Made by a program: the position numbers and the translations under genes
The notes under the pieces: model-generated
What the model was told of the DNA's origin: nothing
What the model saw: only the letters and a program-made list of their open reading frames with translations
Database searches by the model: none
NCBI GenBank assembly: GCA_027459705.1
Contig: DAIDHM010000074.1
Coordinates: forward strand, 1-33,834
From: Ktedonobacteria bacterium
Lineage (GTDB): Bacteria > Chloroflexota > Ktedonobacteria > Ktedonobacterales > JACDGC01
Direction: 5' to 3'
Length of the DNA: 33,834 bases
Shown here: piece by piece, positions 15,861 to 24,443 of the stretch
Position numbering within the stretch: position 1 is the stretch's first letter
Layout: each line of letters starts with the position of its first letter

Positions 15861-16982
15861 CTAATAGTCGAGCATCGCTTGCAGAGCTTTTTCCGATTGC
15901 TTGCTAAGGGGGATCAGGGTCGCCTCCGGGTCATCCAGCTGCACGCTGTAGCTGTTGCGCGTGAACTGGATGACGGCGCGGATATGCTGGAGGTTCACCA
16001 GGTAGGCACGGTGTGCTTTGAAAAATCCGCGCGGCACCAGTCGCGTCTCGAGTTCCTGCAAGGTCAAATTGGTCATGGCCTCTTCGGCAACAGTGCGCAG
16101 ATACGTCTTGCCATCACGACTCGTGGCATAGAGGATTTCAGCGGGATCAAAAAGTACGATACGGTCGTCCTTGCGAGCCGGTACTTTGAAGAGACTGAGG
16201 CGCGCGGTCGACTCAATGGCGGGTGGTGCCGCGCTGGCGGCGGCGCCTTGCTCAGTCACCAGCGTCATGAGATCGGCATTGATGACCGCAGGGTGATCCT
16301 GCGACGCGGGTGATGTGGTCGCTGGGGTAGTCGCCCCAGATTCCTCGGCGAGGAGTGGACCGATAAGACGGCCATCCTCCAACAGAAAAAGACGATGGGC
16401 GAAGCGGCTACACCAGGTCAGATCCTCGTCGATGATCAGTACCGCCACATTGGCGGTCGCCAAATCTTCAATGATCTGGCGCATCAGCGTCTGCGTCGGC
16501 AAATCAGTCCGCGCGATCGGCCGCTCAAGGAGCACCAGACCAGGCTTAGCCAGCAGCGCACGCGCGAAAGCCAATCGCCGTTGCTGGGCGGAAGTCAAGG
16601 TTTTGACACGGACAGCGGCCTGATCTTGTAAACCAACTTCACTCAGCAAGCCCCAGACATGAGCGACTGGGAGGTCGCGCGCGAAAGCGATGAGTTCCAG
16701 GTTTTCCCAGACAGTCTGTCGATCGTAGAGCAGATCTTCCGCGAAGAGAACACCCAGTTGCTGGCGCGCAGCCAGGGATCCTGCATCCTGATCTCCAATG
16801 GTGATTTTTCCCCCACTCAGTGCGATCTCGCCACACACCGCCTGTGTCAGCATCGTGAGCGCGCTACCGATCGATCCCACGATTGCGACAATTTCGCCGG
16901 ATCCAACCTCCAATTGTTCCACATCCAGGATGACCTGATCCTTGACCAATTTGCGCGCGCGCGTGATCCGGAGCATACCCAT
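15861..16982 (-). CDS. Degenerate ABC ATPase-LytTR fusion transcription regulator
   Basis: 373 residues. Residues 1-235 have the layout of an ABC ATPase but with broken catalytic motifs: the Walker A is GSIGSALT (36-43, the Lys replaced by Ala), the Walker B ends LLERP (Asp/Glu pair altered), and the signature is LTSAQQRR (129-136). ATP hydrolysis is unlikely. A linker rich in Ala, Pro and Thr follows. Residues about 275-373 are a LytTR DNA-binding domain (KTYLRTVAEEAMTNLTLQEL, FFKAHRAYLVNLQHIRAV). Such fusions occur next to ABC transporters and probably sense or bind the transporter's own ATPase. It is divergent from an ABC operon. The start at 16982 is chosen because a likely promoter lies between it and the upstream ATG at 17135. 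Confidence 0.85.
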   Translation of the reverse strand: MGMLRITRARKLVKDQVILDVEQLEVGSGEIVAIVGSIGSALTMLTQAVCGEIALSGGKITIGDQDAGSLAARQQLGVLFAEDLLYDRQTVWENLELIAFARDLPVAHVWGLLSEVGLQDQAAVRVKTLTSAQQRRLAFARALLAKPGLVLLERPIARTDLPTQTLMRQIIEDLATANVAVLIIDEDLTWCSRFAHRLFLLEDGRLIGPLLAEESGATTPATTSPASQDHPAVINADLMTLVTEQGAAASAAPPAIESTARLSLFKVPARKDDRIVLFDPAEILYATSRDGKTYLRTVAEEAMTNLTLQELETRLVPRGFFKAHRAYLVNLQHIRAVIQFTRNSYSVQLDDPEATLIPLSKQSEKALQAMLDY

Positions 16983-17058
16983 GTTCCCCGCTAGCACAGG
17001 ATTTTCCTGCTTGCTCAGGCCAGGAGCATGCCCGATGCCCCGTCGCCAGGATGCTGGG

Positions 17059-17067
17059 ATTGTAGCA
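17059..17067 (-). promoter_or_regulatory. Extended -10 promoter for the ABC-LytTR gene
   Basis: Read on the minus strand the bases are TGCTACAAT: an extended -10 (TGn) followed by TACAAT, 5 of 6 consensus matches. No good -35 is present. Transcription would begin near 17052, about 70 nt before the chosen start codon. Confidence 0.45.
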
Positions 17068-17157
17068 CACTCATCCCCCCAAACTGTACGGTCAGCGATG
17101 TGTTGGTGCTCCGCACAACGGCAGATCCGCACCATTCAGCGATGGTGCAACGCATCA

Positions 17158-17199
17158 TTCACCCCAGGAAATACGCCGTTCATCGCTGGAAATGCGCCA
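17158..17199. promoter_or_regulatory. 21-bp-period direct repeat, candidate LytTR binding site
   Basis: TTCACCCCAGGAAATACGCC (from 17158) and TTCATCGCTGGAAATGCGCC (from 17179) agree at 16 of 20 positions and are offset by exactly 21 bp, or two helical turns. LytTR proteins are known to bind pairs of direct repeats with this offset. The second copy ends 2 bp before the -35-like box of the ABC operon, the normal place for an activator. The nearest LytTR gene is the divergent neighbour. Confidence 0.55.
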
Positions 17200-17200
17200 C

Positions 17201-17230
17201 ATGACCAAAGAATATCGCGCAAGGGATAAT
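17201..17230 (+). promoter_or_regulatory. Candidate promoter of the ABC transporter operon
   Basis: ATGACC (17201-17206, 4 of 6 matches) and GATAAT (17225-17230, 5 of 6) are spaced by 18 bp. The weak -35 fits an activated promoter and abuts the direct repeat upstream. Predicted start is near 17237, leaving a leader of about 75 nt. Confidence 0.45.
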
Positions 17231-17312
17231 GGCATGGTACAGTCTCGGTGCGGTGGAGAATGATCGGCCCGTGACCTACCCGCCGCCAGCTAGCACCAGG
17301 AGGCAGTAAGAA

Positions 17313-18236
17313 ATGTCGATTCAGGACACAGGTAGCGTACCGACAGTGGAACCTGCGCCACCTCACCTCCACATGGCAGATGCCGCCATCAGCGCTCATG
17401 CCCTCCGGCGCCGTTTCAAAGCAACCATTGCGGTCGATGGTATTGATCTGCGGGTTGAGCGCGGCACCATCTTTGGATTGCTCGGGCCAAATGGCGCCGG
17501 CAAGACGACCATCATCCGTATGTTGACCGGGCAGATTGTGCCGACCAGTGGCACTGCGACCGTGGGTGGCTTCGACGTGGTACGCGATCGTGAGCAATTG
17601 AAACCTTTGATTGGGGTGGTCTTCGAGGATCAGAATTTGTATGATCGGCTCTCTGGTCGTCAAAACCTGGAATTCGCCCGCTGGTTGTACGCCATACCGA
17701 AGCGCCGCATCGATGAGGTGCTGGACCTGGTGGAATTGCGCGATCGGGCACGCGATCCCGTCCAGGCCTATTCCAACGGTATGCGTCAACGCTTGATGAT
17801 CGCGCGAGCATTACTCCACGAACCGCGCATTCTGTTCCTGGATGAGCCAAGCCGCGGGCTGGACCCCATCGCGGCGCGCCAGATCCGCCAGACCATACAG
17901 CACCTGCGCGACACCGGCATGACGATCCTGCTCACGACACATCTGATGGATGAGGCGGATCACCTCTGCCAGCGGGTCGCCTTCATCGTCGCGGGCACGA
18001 TCGTCGCCAATGATACGCCGCGCGCTCTGAAACTCGCGCATAGCACGCCCGTCGTGGAGGTGACCATGGCGGACGAAGAAGACGGATTGCGTGAGGTCAC
18101 CCTGAATCTGCGCGACGCCGGAGATCAGCAGCGGTTAGCGACCTGGATCGCGGCGGATGCGGTCAGATCGATGCATACACGCGAAGCCACCCTCGAAGAA
18201 GTTTTCATCGCCACGGCTGGCGTCCGCCCGGCGTGA
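17313..18236 (+). CDS. ABC transporter ATP-binding protein (ABC-2 type exporter)
   Basis: 307 residues. All ATPase motifs are intact: Walker A GPNGAGKTT at 58-66, signature YSNGMRQR at 153-160, Walker B ILFLDEP at 173-179, and H-loop His210 in TTHLMDEAD. The signature SNGMRQR is typical of the DrrA/CcmA/NatA group that pairs with ABC-2 membrane proteins. The first 28 residues are a variable extension. AGGAGG lies 9 nt before the ATG, which supports the long start. The permease follows after 16 nt. The substrate is unknown: antibiotic, lipid or ion export are all possible. Confidence 0.93.
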   Translation: MSIQDTGSVPTVEPAPPHLHMADAAISAHALRRRFKATIAVDGIDLRVERGTIFGLLGPNGAGKTTIIRMLTGQIVPTSGTATVGGFDVVRDREQLKPLIGVVFEDQNLYDRLSGRQNLEFARWLYAIPKRRIDEVLDLVELRDRARDPVQAYSNGMRQRLMIARALLHEPRILFLDEPSRGLDPIAARQIRQTIQHLRDTGMTILLTTHLMDEADHLCQRVAFIVAGTIVANDTPRALKLAHSTPVVEVTMADEEDGLREVTLNLRDAGDQQRLATWIAADAVRSMHTREATLEEVFIATAGVRPA

Positions 18237-18252
18237 CAGAGAGGAAAGCCAC

Positions 18253-19368
18253 ATGCATCCACGTATGATCCTGGCCATCGCGCGCAAAGACGCCCTGGAT
18301 CTGCTGATCAACAAGACCACCCTGGTCATGCTCATGACGCCGATTATTCTGGCGGCATTGTTCGCGTTCATCGGCACCATCCTGGGGCCCAGTAGCGCAT
18401 CGATCCTGGTCTATAATCCCGACAATTCACCGTTGGCGCGGATTGTTGGATCAACGTACACCAACCCAACGTACGTAAACGCGCCATCAGCCAGTGCCGT
18501 CGAGGCCGCGTTTGGCAGCGATGGCGCGCGACATTCCAGCCCGTATGATCTCGGCATCGTGATCCCGGTTGGCTTCGAAGCGGCGGTACGTGCGGGCGAT
18601 CAACCTCTGGTGCAGGTCTATATCAATGGGGATAAGAATGCATTGCAGACTACAACCTACATGACAGCCATTGTCACCAATTACGCGCGACATATCGCCG
18701 CCCCTGCCGATCCAGTTCAGGTCAGTACCGTCACCATCAATCCTCAGACCAGCGCTACCCCCCAACATACCGTGACGACATTCTATGCCCTCGCGGCCGC
18801 CATGTCCTCACTCTTCATTGGCTTAACGCTGGTTTCCAATATGTTGGTGGAGGAACGAGAACGCAAGACCATGCGCATGCTGCTGATCTCACCCGCGTCC
18901 TATGCCGATATTGTTATCGGCAAAGCGATGATCGCGCTGGTGTACCAGTTCATGCTTGCGATCGTCGCCCTGGCGATCACCGGTGGATTTCAGGGCCAGG
19001 TGCCGTTGACGTTGCTCTTTGTGCTGCTGGGGAGTCTCTTTTCGCTGTCGTTGGGGATGCTCGCTGGCGGCCTCCTCCAGACCACCAGCGCCACGGGTGC
19101 CTTGAGTGGCATCGTCGGATTCATCTTCATCGTGCCGACGTTCTTCCTGGCACCTTTCATTGCGGCACCGAATAATGTCGTCGTCGTCCTCATCAAAGCA
19201 CTGCCAACGTATTACATCGGCGAAGGTATCTATCAAGCGCTCATTGCGAGCACAACCCCGCTCACACTGGCTCGCGATCTCGGCGTCGTCCTCGGTAGCA
19301 TCGCCCTGCTGGTCGCGCTGGCGGTCTGGGCTTTGCGACGTCAGGCATCGGTCATCGCGACGGGGTAG
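18253..19368 (+). CDS. ABC-2 family transporter permease
   Basis: 371 residues. One membrane helix near the N-terminus (LVMLMTPIILAALFAFIGTI) is followed by an extracytoplasmic region of about 140 residues rich in Thr, Asn and Pro, then five hydrophobic segments in the C-terminal half, including LLFVLLGSLFSLSLGMLAGG and GIVGFIFIVPTFFLAPFIAA. This is the NatB/YhaP-like ABC-2 layout. The cytoplasmic motif EERERKTMRMLLISP after the second helix is the conserved coupling loop of the family. GAGAGGAAAG lies about 5 nt before the start at 18253; an in-frame ATG inside the ATPase gene is not needed. It forms a two-gene operon with the ATPase. Confidence 0.92.
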   Translation: MHPRMILAIARKDALDLLINKTTLVMLMTPIILAALFAFIGTILGPSSASILVYNPDNSPLARIVGSTYTNPTYVNAPSASAVEAAFGSDGARHSSPYDLGIVIPVGFEAAVRAGDQPLVQVYINGDKNALQTTTYMTAIVTNYARHIAAPADPVQVSTVTINPQTSATPQHTVTTFYALAAAMSSLFIGLTLVSNMLVEERERKTMRMLLISPASYADIVIGKAMIALVYQFMLAIVALAITGGFQGQVPLTLLFVLLGSLFSLSLGMLAGGLLQTTSATGALSGIVGFIFIVPTFFLAPFIAAPNNVVVVLIKALPTYYIGEGIYQALIASTTPLTLARDLGVVLGSIALLVALAVWALRRQASVIATG

Positions 19369-19487
19369 CGCATCCAGCTTGCTGCGGTGGCCGCCCACTG
19401 GCAGGGCGCAATGCCACCCCTGGCACACGGCAACACGCAATTCCCCCTATCAAACTGCAGTCTCTCGATTAAGAAAGGCGAAATGCC

Positions 19488-19745
19488 ATGATTCCACGAT
19501 TGAGCTTCATCATCCTGTTGGGCGTCGGCGCCCTGCTGTTCAGTTTCGGGCTGGCGGATTTTTTCTTAGCTGGTGGATGGTCTGCCACGGGCATTGGGAC
19601 GGGCCATGCCGGGACGCCGTTCGGCATGGTGTCGGTACTCCTGATGGGGTGGGGACTCATACTCGCACTGGCGGCGGTCATGGCAATTTGGCTCGTACGA
19701 TTCAATCGACCGACACAGGACCATCCTGCCCACCCCAAAGTCTAA
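19488..19745 (+). CDS. Small two-helix membrane protein, unknown function
   Basis: 85 residues with two clear hydrophobic segments, FIILLGVGALLFSFGLADFFL (about 7-27) and VSVLLMGWGLILALAAVMAIWL (about 48-69), joined by a Gly/Thr-rich loop and ending in a short polar tail. I do not recognise the family. A purine-rich AAAGGCG precedes the ATG by about 8 nt. It lies 119 nt after the ABC permease and 77 nt before coaE, so its transcription unit is unclear; the 119-nt gap contains no obvious promoter. Confidence 0.6.
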   Translation: MIPRLSFIILLGVGALLFSFGLADFFLAGGWSATGIGTGHAGTPFGMVSVLLMGWGLILALAAVMAIWLVRFNRPTQDHPAHPKV

Positions 19746-19822
19746 TGGGCTACAATGGGGGTAATGGCGAAAAACGTCCCGCCATCCAGCGACGGCACAG
19801 GATCATTCAGGAGGATCGTCAT

Positions 19823-20437
19823 ATGCCACACCTGCTCGGCCTGACGGGTAATATCGCCTGTGGGAAGACCAGCATCGGTACACTACTCGTCGAACTGGGT
19901 GCGGCGCGCTACATCGATGCTGACGCTGTCGTCCATGGCCTATATGCACCTGGCCAATCGATCACTACCGCCGTCGTGGCAGCTTTTGGCCCGGCGATTC
20001 TGACCCCGGATGGCGCGGTCGATCGACGTGCTTTGGGGGCGATTGTCTTCAATGATCCCGAGCGGTTGCGCCAGCTTGAATCTATCGTCCATCCGGCAGT
20101 TCACATGGCGATCCAGGCTCAACTGCTGGATCTCGCGCCAGATCAGGTGGCGGTAGTGGATGCGGTAAAATTGCTGGAAGGCGGGATGGCAGCCTGGTGC
20201 GATCAAGTATGGTTAGTGATCTGTGATCCCGCCATTGAGCGCGAGCGACTCATCAGCATCCGTGGACTGACGCCTGAGGAGGCCGACGCGCGCATCACCG
20301 CGCAACCCGACCGTGCCGCGCAAACCAGCTTGGTGCATGTGGTCATCGATAATAGTGGAACGTTCACCACCACGCGCGAACAGGTGGTCAGCGCCTGGCA
20401 AGCCTATCAGCACACTCTCACTCACCCAGGGCGCTGA
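19823..20437 (+). CDS. coaE: Dephospho-CoA kinase
   Basis: 204 residues, the normal length. It catalyses the last step of coenzyme A synthesis, phosphorylating the 3'-hydroxyl of the dephospho-CoA ribose in the cytoplasm. The start MPHLLGLTGNIACGKTSIG contains the Walker A GNIACGKT (9-16). The CoaE pattern IDADAVVHGLYAPG follows, then DRRALGAIVFNDPERLRQLE and IVHPAV, all typical. VDAVKLLEGGMAAWCDQVWLV corresponds to the usual VPLLFE.. region. GGAGG precedes the start codon by 8 nt; a much longer frame upstream is an artefact running through two other genes. TACAAT at 19751-19756 might be a -10 box of its own promoter. Confidence 0.95.
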   Translation: MPHLLGLTGNIACGKTSIGTLLVELGAARYIDADAVVHGLYAPGQSITTAVVAAFGPAILTPDGAVDRRALGAIVFNDPERLRQLESIVHPAVHMAIQAQLLDLAPDQVAVVDAVKLLEGGMAAWCDQVWLVICDPAIERERLISIRGLTPEEADARITAQPDRAAQTSLVHVVIDNSGTFTTTREQVVSAWQAYQHTLTHPGR

Positions 20438-20460
20438 GGCCAGCACGCGTTCAAAGCTGA

Positions 20461-21501
20461 TCACAACCCAAAGAGTCGCGTCGCGGTGCCCTCCAGGATC
20501 GCATGGCGACCGTCGGGGCCAATCGGCAGGTGGCCAATCGGCAGGTCATGGGCCGACGACACCACTGAATTGTGCAATGGACCGCCTGCGAGAGCGTCGG
20601 TAGAGACGGGCCAGTCGGTGCCATAGAGCAAATGGTCGACGCCGAACGCCGCCACCGCGAGTCCCAACGCACCCACTGCGACAGAACTGGATGAACCTGG
20701 GCCAGACGAACCATTGCCAGTCGCAGTGTCGACATAGAGACGGCGTGCCCGCTCGACAAAGCTGGCGGATATGCCGTTCCCCGCGCCGCGTCCGTCGTAG
20801 GCGCGCCACGCGGGCGATTGCGCATCTAACCAGGGCAATAGCGCCGCCAAGCCCATGCCAAGATGCGTCAAGATGATCGTCAGCCCCGGCAGGTCATCCA
20901 GTACCCCGACCGTCAGGAGGCGTATCACCGCCGCGAGCATCCCCGCCGGCATCCCCACCAGGAGATCCAATCCGAAGTCGCGATTGACGGCATATGGGCT
21001 ATCCACCGTGGGGTGGATGACCAGAGGGATCTGCAGCGTTGCCACCAGCTCTAGCAATGGGCGAGCCGCGGGCGCATCCAGCCCCTGGCCACCATAGCTG
21101 GCTCCGACGATGACACCGCGCAAACCCAGCCCCAGAATGGCGCGGCGGAGTTCCGCCAGGTCGGCCGCGCCGCCGAAAGGATTGCAGACCGCCAATCCGG
21201 CACGAAATAGCGGATCGCTCCCGACCAGTAGGGCCGTAGCATCATTCATGGCGCGCGTGATGCGCAGGGCCGCGTCATTGCCTCCGGCAATCTGGGGACC
21301 GGGAGCGACACTGAGCTCGGGCGAGAGAATCGCCCCGGCGACGCCACGCGCGCGCAGTGCGGCGCTGATAGCTTCAGACGTGGCGAAAGTCGCGGCGCGC
21401 ATTTGGAGGCGAGGCCAAAGGGTGGCAGTACGCCGTAGCTGTGGCGACCAGAGCGCATCGAGCCATTCGTGACGCGTATGATGCACGTGGATATCGATCA
21501 T
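20461..21501 (-). CDS. Amidohydrolase 2 family metal-dependent hydrolase
   Basis: 346 residues. It opens with MIDIHVHHT, the metal-binding HxH of the amidohydrolase superfamily, continues with LVIHPTVDSPYA (a further His ligand) and ILTHLGMGLAALLPWLDA, and ends with HLLYGTDWPVS, where the Asp is the usual final ligand. This order matches the amidohydrolase 2 group that includes ACMS decarboxylase and related aromatic-acid decarboxylases or hydrolases. The actual substrate is unknown. The ATG shares one base with the acpS stop (TGATG), so translation is coupled. A longer upstream frame would cover acpS and is rejected. Confidence 0.88.
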   Translation of the reverse strand: MIDIHVHHTRHEWLDALWSPQLRRTATLWPRLQMRAATFATSEAISAALRARGVAGAILSPELSVAPGPQIAGGNDAALRITRAMNDATALLVGSDPLFRAGLAVCNPFGGAADLAELRRAILGLGLRGVIVGASYGGQGLDAPAARPLLELVATLQIPLVIHPTVDSPYAVNRDFGLDLLVGMPAGMLAAVIRLLTVGVLDDLPGLTIILTHLGMGLAALLPWLDAQSPAWRAYDGRGAGNGISASFVERARRLYVDTATGNGSSGPGSSSSVAVGALGLAVAAFGVDHLLYGTDWPVSTDALAGGPLHNSVVSSAHDLPIGHLPIGPDGRHAILEGTATRLFGL

Positions 21502-21914
21502 CAGCGCACCGCGCCACTGGCGATTACGCAGGCAATGGCGTGGTCCCGTGTCGTCGAGATGCTGATGGCCGCTTCGACCCAGCCGTAGTCCCGCGCCAAA
21601 CCCGCCGCCGCGCCAGAGAGGCATAGCCATGGCTTGCCGACGGAATCGCGCAAGCACTCGATTTCGTGCCACCCCGGTGGCCCGATGCCAGTTCCCAACG
21701 CTTTGGCACAGGCTTCCTTGGCCGCGAACCGGCCCGCCAGACGCACCGGGTCGCGACCTGTCAGGAGGATTTCCGCTGGTGTGAAGACCCGCGCCAGAAA
21801 GCGGTCCCCGAATCGCTGTAAAGCGCTGGCGATGCGCACAACCTCGACGAGATCGATGCCAACCGCCAGGCGTTCTGGGGAAGATCCGAAAGACAGTGGT
21901 TCATGCACGTCCAT
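21501..21914 (-). CDS. acpS: Holo-[acyl-carrier-protein] synthase
   Basis: 137 residues. AcpS moves the 4'-phosphopantetheine of CoA to the active-site serine of acyl carrier protein. The two family motifs are present: GIDLVEV at 19-25, with the Mg-binding Asp21, and RFAAKEACAKALGTG at 62-76 with the catalytic Glu67. VFTPAEI lies between them, and SISTTRDHAIACVIA closes the fold. A GGAGG lies 6 nt upstream of the ATG inside the DUF2201 gene, which it overlaps by 14 bases. CoaE, whose product supplies the CoA, is encoded nearby on the opposite strand, convergent with this operon. Confidence 0.93.
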   Translation of the reverse strand: MDVHEPLSFGSSPERLAVGIDLVEVVRIASALQRFGDRFLARVFTPAEILLTGRDPVRLAGRFAAKEACAKALGTGIGPPGWHEIECLRDSVGKPWLCLSGAAAGLARDYGWVEAAISISTTRDHAIACVIASGAVR

Positions 21915-23094
21915 TGATCGCCTCCTGATCGTCAGGTTCGAGAATCAGTCGTATCGCCTCACCGAACGGCACATCCTGGAGATTGATGCCCCCAGCAATC
22001 AGCACCCACAGGACGGGGATCTCCGGCGCTTCGAGCGGAAATGTGCCAAGCCCATCGGTCAGATACACACAGACCGCTGGTCCATTGCCACTCGTTCTGG
22101 CTGCTTCCATCGCCGCGAAGAATGGCCGGAAGTCCGTCCCACCCCCGCCAATGGCTGGCGGAATCGATGCGCCATATGTCAGGGGAAATGGACCATGCAG
22201 CGCGGAATCGGCATAGTAGAGATCGACGAGAATATCCGGATAAGCCGCCAGGATACCTCGCACCTCACTCAAGATCGCCCGTAATTCCAGATTCGCCACT
22301 GAACCACTCGTATCGACCGCGATGGCGACACGGATGGTTTCGCTCTTCAAAGATTCGAGGTAGTAACCGCGCGCGATCAGGCGCCGATCAAACTCGTGAA
22401 AATCCGTCGGCGTCCGGACTAAAAACCGCCAGAGATAGGCGCGCCAATTCAGACGCGCCGTAGAGAGATATTCCAGTTCACGTTGCAGGCCGAGGGGTAT
22501 TTTACCACGCCCGCGCAACCGATTCACACTCTCTGCCTGGCGCAGGGCCGCGTTCCAATGTTCTGCTATCGCGTTGCGGCGTGCCGCACCAATCTCTCCC
22601 GATTCAGCGGGTTCCAGCAAGTCTTGCTGGCTGGCTCCGAACCGTTTCACGATTGTGCTCCAGCGCGGGTCCGTCTGAAGTTGATGGTAGACTTCAACCA
22701 CACTCAGTTGGCGGAGTTCGGGAATCATGATGGTGTCAGCGGGTAGGTCAAGAGCAAGCTCGAAAACGATCATTCCGTTGACCACCACATCAGCGGCGAT
22801 GTTCCACAGACGCGCATCGCGACCACCGCGGCGCGTGACATGCAACAGCGCGGCATGCAGCACCTCATGCATAAGGACGCTACTGCGTTGGTCGCTGGGT
22901 AAGCTGGCAAAGAACGTCGGGTTTACATATATATCTTTGCCATCAGTCGCCGCCGTTGGCACCCCATCGGTGCCGATGACACGCGCATAGAGCGCGAGTG
23001 TGCCAAAAAACGGCGAGATGCGCGTCAAGCGCAGGCGCGCCACGCTGATAGCACGTTCAAATTCCTCATCGCTACCCTGGGTCGCGGCGCTCAT
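21901..23094 (-). CDS. DUF2201 family putative metallopeptidase with VWA-like domain
   Basis: 397 residues. The N-terminal part carries a zinc-peptidase-like motif HEVLH at 76-80 with His85 further on (HEVLHAALLH), followed by RLWNIAADVVVN. The C-terminal part is a von Willebrand A-like domain with the metal-ion-dependent adhesion motif DTSGS at 261-265 and GGGGTDFRPFF further on. This arrangement defines the DUF2201 family, which is normally encoded with a MoxR-type AAA ATPase, as here: the ATPase stop overlaps this gene's start by 4 bases. MoxR-VWA pairs act as chaperone-like machines that remodel protein complexes; peptidase activity of DUF2201 proteins is a prediction. Confidence 0.9.
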   Translation of the reverse strand: MSAATQGSDEEFERAISVARLRLTRISPFFGTLALYARVIGTDGVPTAATDGKDIYVNPTFFASLPSDQRSSVLMHEVLHAALLHVTRRGGRDARLWNIAADVVVNGMIVFELALDLPADTIMIPELRQLSVVEVYHQLQTDPRWSTIVKRFGASQQDLLEPAESGEIGAARRNAIAEHWNAALRQAESVNRLRGRGKIPLGLQRELEYLSTARLNWRAYLWRFLVRTPTDFHEFDRRLIARGYYLESLKSETIRVAIAVDTSGSVANLELRAILSEVRGILAAYPDILVDLYYADSALHGPFPLTYGASIPPAIGGGGTDFRPFFAAMEAARTSGNGPAVCVYLTDGLGTFPLEAPEIPVLWVLIAGGINLQDVPFGEAIRLILEPDDQEAINGRA

Positions 23095-24101
23095 GAGGCC
23101 GCCTCAATGTGCAAAGCAGTTAGTTCTTCAAGCCGTGCGCGCAATTCTGGTTCCCGCGCTATGCGCATTGCCAGTTCGCCTTGTTGATTGCGTGCTTTGG
23201 CCACACGCAACAGATCATTGATGAAGAGCAGCGTCCACTCGGCAGGGGCGCGGGTACTGAGCCAGTGATAGCCGCGCAAGGCCTGCTCCACACTCTCGGC
23301 GCGCAAGACCAGTCCAGTCACCGTGGCATAGCGCGTCGAGGGCTCATCGGGAAAATCAATATCCGCGCCCTGTCCCTCCAAGATCTGCTCGAGGTCAGGG
23401 AGCAGAGCATATACTGACTGATAGGCCATGAACTCGCCCATGACGGTGACGCCAACCGCCGGGGCAATCGGCAACCCAACGGTATGCAGTGCGCTGGCCA
23501 TCATCCAGGAACGCGGCGAGGGCCAGGCTGGTTCACGGCGATCCAGATGGTGCAAGAGTTCCGGACGATAGGCGAGAAACGCCAGGATCTGCTCATGGAT
23601 GGCGTGGGACAATGCGAATTCTTTGAAGCTCTCAAAATCCGGTTCGACGCTCAGGTGCAGAAAGCGATTGGCAAGCGGCGCAGGCATGTCAAATATCGCG
23701 CCCAGATCCTCTTTGCGATTGCCAGCGGCCCAGATGAACCATCCATCCGGGACGACATACGAACCAACACGGCGGTCCAGGATCAGTTGCTGCGCCATTC
23801 CCTGCATCGTCGGTGGCGCCAGGTTCAATTCGTCCAGGAAGAGAATCCCCGCGCCTTCACGTGGAAGAAATTCCGGAGGATACCAGCGCGAGATGCCGTT
23901 TTCTGGCACGGGTAATCCGCGCAGATCGGTTGGCGCAAGTTGCGAGAGGCGGACATCGACGAACCCGATAGCCCTTTGTGCGGCGATCTGCGCGACAATA
24001 CTCGATTTGCCAATTCCCGGCGGTCCCCATATCATGGTACTAAACATCAGACGATCGCGCACGATCTGTTCGAGGAAGCTGATGAGGGCGAGGGGTGTCA
24101 T
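23091..24101 (-). CDS. MoxR-type AAA+ ATPase
   Basis: 336 residues. Walker A is GPPGIGKSS at 26-34 and Walker B ILFLDEL at 86-92, followed by NLAPPTMQGMAQQLILDRRVG, WFIWAAGNRKEDLGA (sensor 1) and PLANRFLHLSVEPDF (arginine-finger region). This order is that of MoxR-like AAA ATPases paired with VWA proteins. The start at 24101 is chosen over 24158 because GGAAGGA sits 7 nt upstream and the conserved sequence begins there. It is the first gene of a four-gene minus-strand unit. TAAAAT read on the minus strand (24187-24192) is a possible -10 without a convincing -35. Confidence 0.92.
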   Translation of the reverse strand: MTPLALISFLEQIVRDRLMFSTMIWGPPGIGKSSIVAQIAAQRAIGFVDVRLSQLAPTDLRGLPVPENGISRWYPPEFLPREGAGILFLDELNLAPPTMQGMAQQLILDRRVGSYVVPDGWFIWAAGNRKEDLGAIFDMPAPLANRFLHLSVEPDFESFKEFALSHAIHEQILAFLAYRPELLHHLDRREPAWPSPRSWMMASALHTVGLPIAPAVGVTVMGEFMAYQSVYALLPDLEQILEGQGADIDFPDEPSTRYATVTGLVLRAESVEQALRGYHWLSTRAPAEWTLLFINDLLRVAKARNQQGELAMRIAREPELRARLEELTALHIEAAS

Positions 24102-24443
24102 GTGATGTCCTTCCAGGTGAAATTGCGCAGCTAGTGGTAGCCTGTGCCTCGTGTTCACACACGATGCGGCGCGAACTTGCCATCCTATTTTATCCTATGC
24201 GGCATGGAGAATGCACCTCGCTGAGTTCACGCGAAAGTGGCCTCTGACCACTGCCTATTGTTTTTCATTGCCAACCAGCGTTATGTGACAAGCGGATCTC
24301 CCAGGTAGAGCATGTTAGCAAATGAGCTATTTGGAACACCCCAGGGAAAGCGCTTCAGTATTTCATCGCATGCGCGGCGAGCGCTGCCCGGGTGAGGCCA
24401 TGCCGATGTCGGACCGCTCGTCACTATGGACCGCAGTGCGCGA
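24102..24443. other. Intergenic region between rph and the MoxR ATPase gene, no gene seen
   Basis: This 342-nt stretch holds the leader of the MoxR operon and the 3' end region of rph. No reading frame here has a ribosome site or a recognisable product, and no strong terminator hairpin with a T-tract was found. Confidence 0.6.

Noticed and set aside
19106-19822. Long N-terminal extension of CoaE
   Set aside because: The frame is open upstream, but it crosses the ABC permease and the small membrane protein genes; the CoaE family start and a strong ribosome site are at 19823.
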